DNA of 64,000 nt. It comes from Pseudomonadota bacterium. Its GTDB lineage: Bacteria; Pseudomonadota; Alphaproteobacteria; UBA9655. The stretch lies in assembly GCA_018242065.1 (NCBI GenBank), contig JAFECQ010000020.1:62001-126000 (forward strand), in the 5' to 3' direction. Each line of letters starts with the position of its first letter. Position 1 is the first letter of the stretch. Below are positions 63,613 to 64,000 of this stretch, one piece after another. A program made the translations under genes and the position numbers. A model generated the notes under the pieces. It did not search any database and had not been told where the DNA came from. It saw nothing but the letters and a program-made list of their open reading frames with translations.

Positions 63613-64000
63613 GTGCCTAAAGAGAAAAAGTTTTCAACAAAAGATTTTGATTTCGGGTTTGAAAGAGTCTCTGCACAAGAAAAAACAGGAAAAGTAACAG
63701 ACGTTTTCGAGCGCGTGGCCTCCCATTATGATATGATGAACGACCTCATGAGTTTGGGCCTTCATCGTCTATGGAAAAGAAAGTTTGTAGAAAGCTTGCC
63801 TATACATCACAATGGAGTTTACTTGGACGTTGCTGGCGGAACGGGAGATATTGCTCAAGCCATTTTTACACGACTGAATCGATTTAAATGTCCAGCTCAA
63901 ATCATCGTTTCCGATATTAATCCCGCTATGATTGAGAAGGGAAAAATGCGCCATCCCCACCTATCCTGGCTTTGTTCAAATGCAGAAGATCTACCTCTTG
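63613..64000 (+). CDS. ubiE: Ubiquinone/menaquinone C-methyltransferase UbiE, cut by the window end
   Basis: About 129 residues are visible from a GTG at 63613 (GAAAGG 8 bp upstream). TKDFDFGFERVSAQEKTGKVTDVFERVASHYDMMNDLMSLGLHRLWKR is the UbiE N-terminus, and LDVAGGTGDIA is the SAM-binding motif I. UbiE methylates the quinone ring at C2. The 3' part lies outside the window. Confidence 0.94.
   Translation, partial: MPKEKKFSTKDFDFGFERVSAQEKTGKVTDVFERVASHYDMMNDLMSLGLHRLWKRKFVESLPIHHNGVYLDVAGGTGDIAQAIFTRLNRFKCPAQIIVSDINPAMIEKGKMRHPHLSWLCSNAEDLPL

Overview
The window looks like the chromosome of a low-GC, host-associated alphaproteobacterium, most likely in or near the Holosporales (formerly grouped with Rickettsiales). 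The reasons are alphaproteobacterial marker genes (TrcR/DUF1013, ATPase zeta inhibitor/DUF1476, DUF3572, a short Mic60 between hemD and hemY, an etfBA-hbd block, 6S RNA beside the 5-formyl-THF cyclo-ligase gene), AT-rich code, very tight gene packing, a DUF2608 gene, and several large secreted proteins of the kind intracellular bacteria use on hosts. No rRNA, CRISPR array or replication origin was seen. The placement is inference; no database was searched.

Layout. 1-2.4 kb: a partial ygfZ and a secreted repeat protein with an OTU-like cysteine protease C-terminus. 2.5-7.9 kb: yebC-ruvCAB-ybgC-tolQRA, with tolB and pal missing from the end. 8-14 kb: a glycosyltransferase, a hydrolase, an amino-acid ABC importer, tRNA-Gln and an MFS exporter whose C-terminus is antisense to the tRNA. 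14-22 kb: ispA-xseB-hbd-etfA-etfB, a secreted subtilase, a cobalamin adenosyltransferase/HIG1/trcR cluster, and a phosphofructokinase. 22-30 kb: RidA, RlmB, an epimerase, an OmpA-like lipoprotein, DUF2608, carbonic anhydrase, nitroreductase, a Bax-type glucosaminidase, NfuA and a cysteine-rich secreted protein. 30-39.4 kb: EVE-gpsA-tsaD divergent from hemC-hemD-mic60-hemY, then a phosphodiesterase, the cyclo-ligase gene, 6S RNA, NamZ and a Nudix hydrolase.

39.4-44.5 kb is an accessory block: a nucleotidyltransferase remnant, a secreted 874-residue repeat/Sel1 protein between short direct repeats, a 5'-truncated insertion sequence containing a 36-bp perfect palindrome, a 53-residue cysteine-rich exported peptide, and tRNA-Ser(UGA). 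44.6-55.8 kb is core: ppiD, ybeZYX-lnt, metK, a TPP riboswitch with thiBPQ, greA and an ELM1-family gene. 55.8-60.6 kb is a second accessory block: tRNA-Ser(CGA), a 78-residue cysteine-rich exported peptide related to the first, and a secreted 1175-residue LRR protein, ending in a decayed tRNA-Ser 3' end next to tRNA-Leu. 60.7-64 kb holds a secreted beta-propeller phytase, mnmA, DUF3572, the zeta inhibitor and the start of ubiE.

The most unusual pattern links the two accessory blocks. The 3' flanks of both tRNA-Ser genes carry a diverged copy of the same 102-bp element, with a 34-codon reading frame whose differences concentrate at third codon positions. A third, degraded copy lies at the far edge of the second block. 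Together with the related exported peptides and the large secreted proteins, this suggests tRNA-Ser sites that repeatedly acquire secreted-protein cargo.
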